Assembly: GCF_024505085.1 (NCBI RefSeq)
Contig: NZ_JANIBC010000002.1
Location: 301,016-365,015, forward strand
DNA length: 64,000 nucleotides
Source of the DNA: Parvularcula maris
GTDB taxonomy: Bacteria; Pseudomonadota; Alphaproteobacteria; Caulobacterales; Parvularculaceae
Reading direction: 5' to 3'
Below are positions 63,800 through 64,000 of this stretch, one piece after another. The notes below the pieces were generated by a model. That model was not told the origin of the DNA and did not search any database. It worked only from the letters and a program-made list of their open reading frames with translations. How positions within the stretch are numbered: the stretch's first letter is position 1; every line of letters begins with the position of its first letter. A program made the position numbers and the translations under genes.

Positions 63800-64000
63800 G
63801 GCGCGGCTCCTTGTGCGTCGAGCATGTTCTCCAGCACCTGAAGCTGGTCCGCCTCGGCGGGGGGCTTGTCCCAGCGCAGACGGTTGATGCGAGGAAAGCG
63901 CATGGCCACCCCCGATTTGTGGCGCGGCGAGCGCTGCAGGCCCTCGAACGCCACCTCCAGCACCAACCCCTTCTCCTTGTTCGCTGTCACCGAGCGCACG
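63796..64000 (-). CDS. ATP-dependent DNA ligase, C-terminal fragment (runs off window)
   Basis: The last 67 or so residues of a protein whose start lies beyond 64000. The segment VLEVAFEGLQRSPRHKSGVA and the following MRFPRINRLRWDKPPAEADQL are the characteristic end of bacterial ATP-dependent DNA ligases of the type found beside an Lhr-like helicase and a phosphoesterase. The invariant RFPR and RWDKP patterns form the C-terminal part of the OB-fold domain. Only this piece is visible, so subfamily and activity remain open. Confidence 0.85.
   Translation of the reverse strand, partial: VRSVTANKEKGLVLEVAFEGLQRSPRHKSGVAMRFPRINRLRWDKPPAEADQLQVLENMLDAQGAAP

Overview
The window is GC-rich (about two thirds G+C by eye), densely packed chromosomal DNA from an alphaproteobacterium. 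The evidence is gene content and order: gpsA-tsaD divergent from hemC-hemD-mitofilin-hemY; tsaE-amgK-murU-addB-addA-trxA as one run; AddAB instead of RecBCD; a K+-insensitive H+-pyrophosphatase; ETF-quinone oxidoreductase; MmcB; and TonB receptors with a halogenase/SapC/cupin module, as in Caulobacterales, Parvularculales and Sphingomonadales. There is no rRNA or tRNA, so the genus cannot be fixed. I see no prophage, transposase, CRISPR array or integron.

Layout. 0-8 kb: hairpin-rich DNA, a short-chain dehydrogenase, a secreted protein with a VPLPA-CTERM-like tail, ETF-QO, a uracil-DNA glycosylase with a lytic transglycosylase, and two small proteins. 8-15.6 kb: gpsA-tsaD divergent from the heme run hemCD, a mitofilin-like coiled-coil protein and HemY. 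15.6-25.6 kb: tsaE, the cell-wall recycling pair amgK-murU, the repair nuclease addBA and trxA, divergent from a ferredoxin and mmcB. 25.8-32.8 kb: HAD phosphatase, hppA, pirin, Old Yellow Enzyme, AMP nucleosidase. 32.8-46.4 kb: an accessory locus, probably for beta-1,3-glucan (laminarin) use, with a LytS-type kinase and LytTR regulator, a GH3 beta-glucosidase, a GH16 glucanase, a large TonB receptor, then halogenase-SapC-cupin-halogenase. 46.4-52.2 kb: a YnjBCD-type ABC importer divergent from a second TonB receptor. 52.3-64 kb: LysR/SDR, SH3 protein, MsrA, MurJ, a MotA/OmpA-like membrane motor pair, an unknown protein in lower-GC DNA, cysD-cysNC with an unusual N-terminal helix-turn-helix extension on CysD, and the end of an ATP-dependent DNA ligase gene.

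The main finding is the regulatory wiring of the glucan locus. Paired direct repeats with a 21-bp start-to-start spacing, sharing the core ARCGGAC, lie upstream of both the GH3 and the GH16 genes. This is the arrangement expected for a LytTR-type regulator, and one is encoded next door. The substrate would be cut by GH16, imported through the TonB receptor and finished by GH3. The halogenase/SapC/cupin genes follow the receptor gene behind a strong hairpin; their role is unknown.

Other points of interest are the HTH-CysD fusion with TGGTTT(T)CCCACGA repeats in its upstream region, the non-flagellar MotA/OmpA motor pair, an mmcB gene that seems to need a CTG start, and several intergenic palindromic repeats. 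One of these is a 127-bp element present twice in opposite orientation; another is a two-hairpin family whose stems change sequence but keep pairing.
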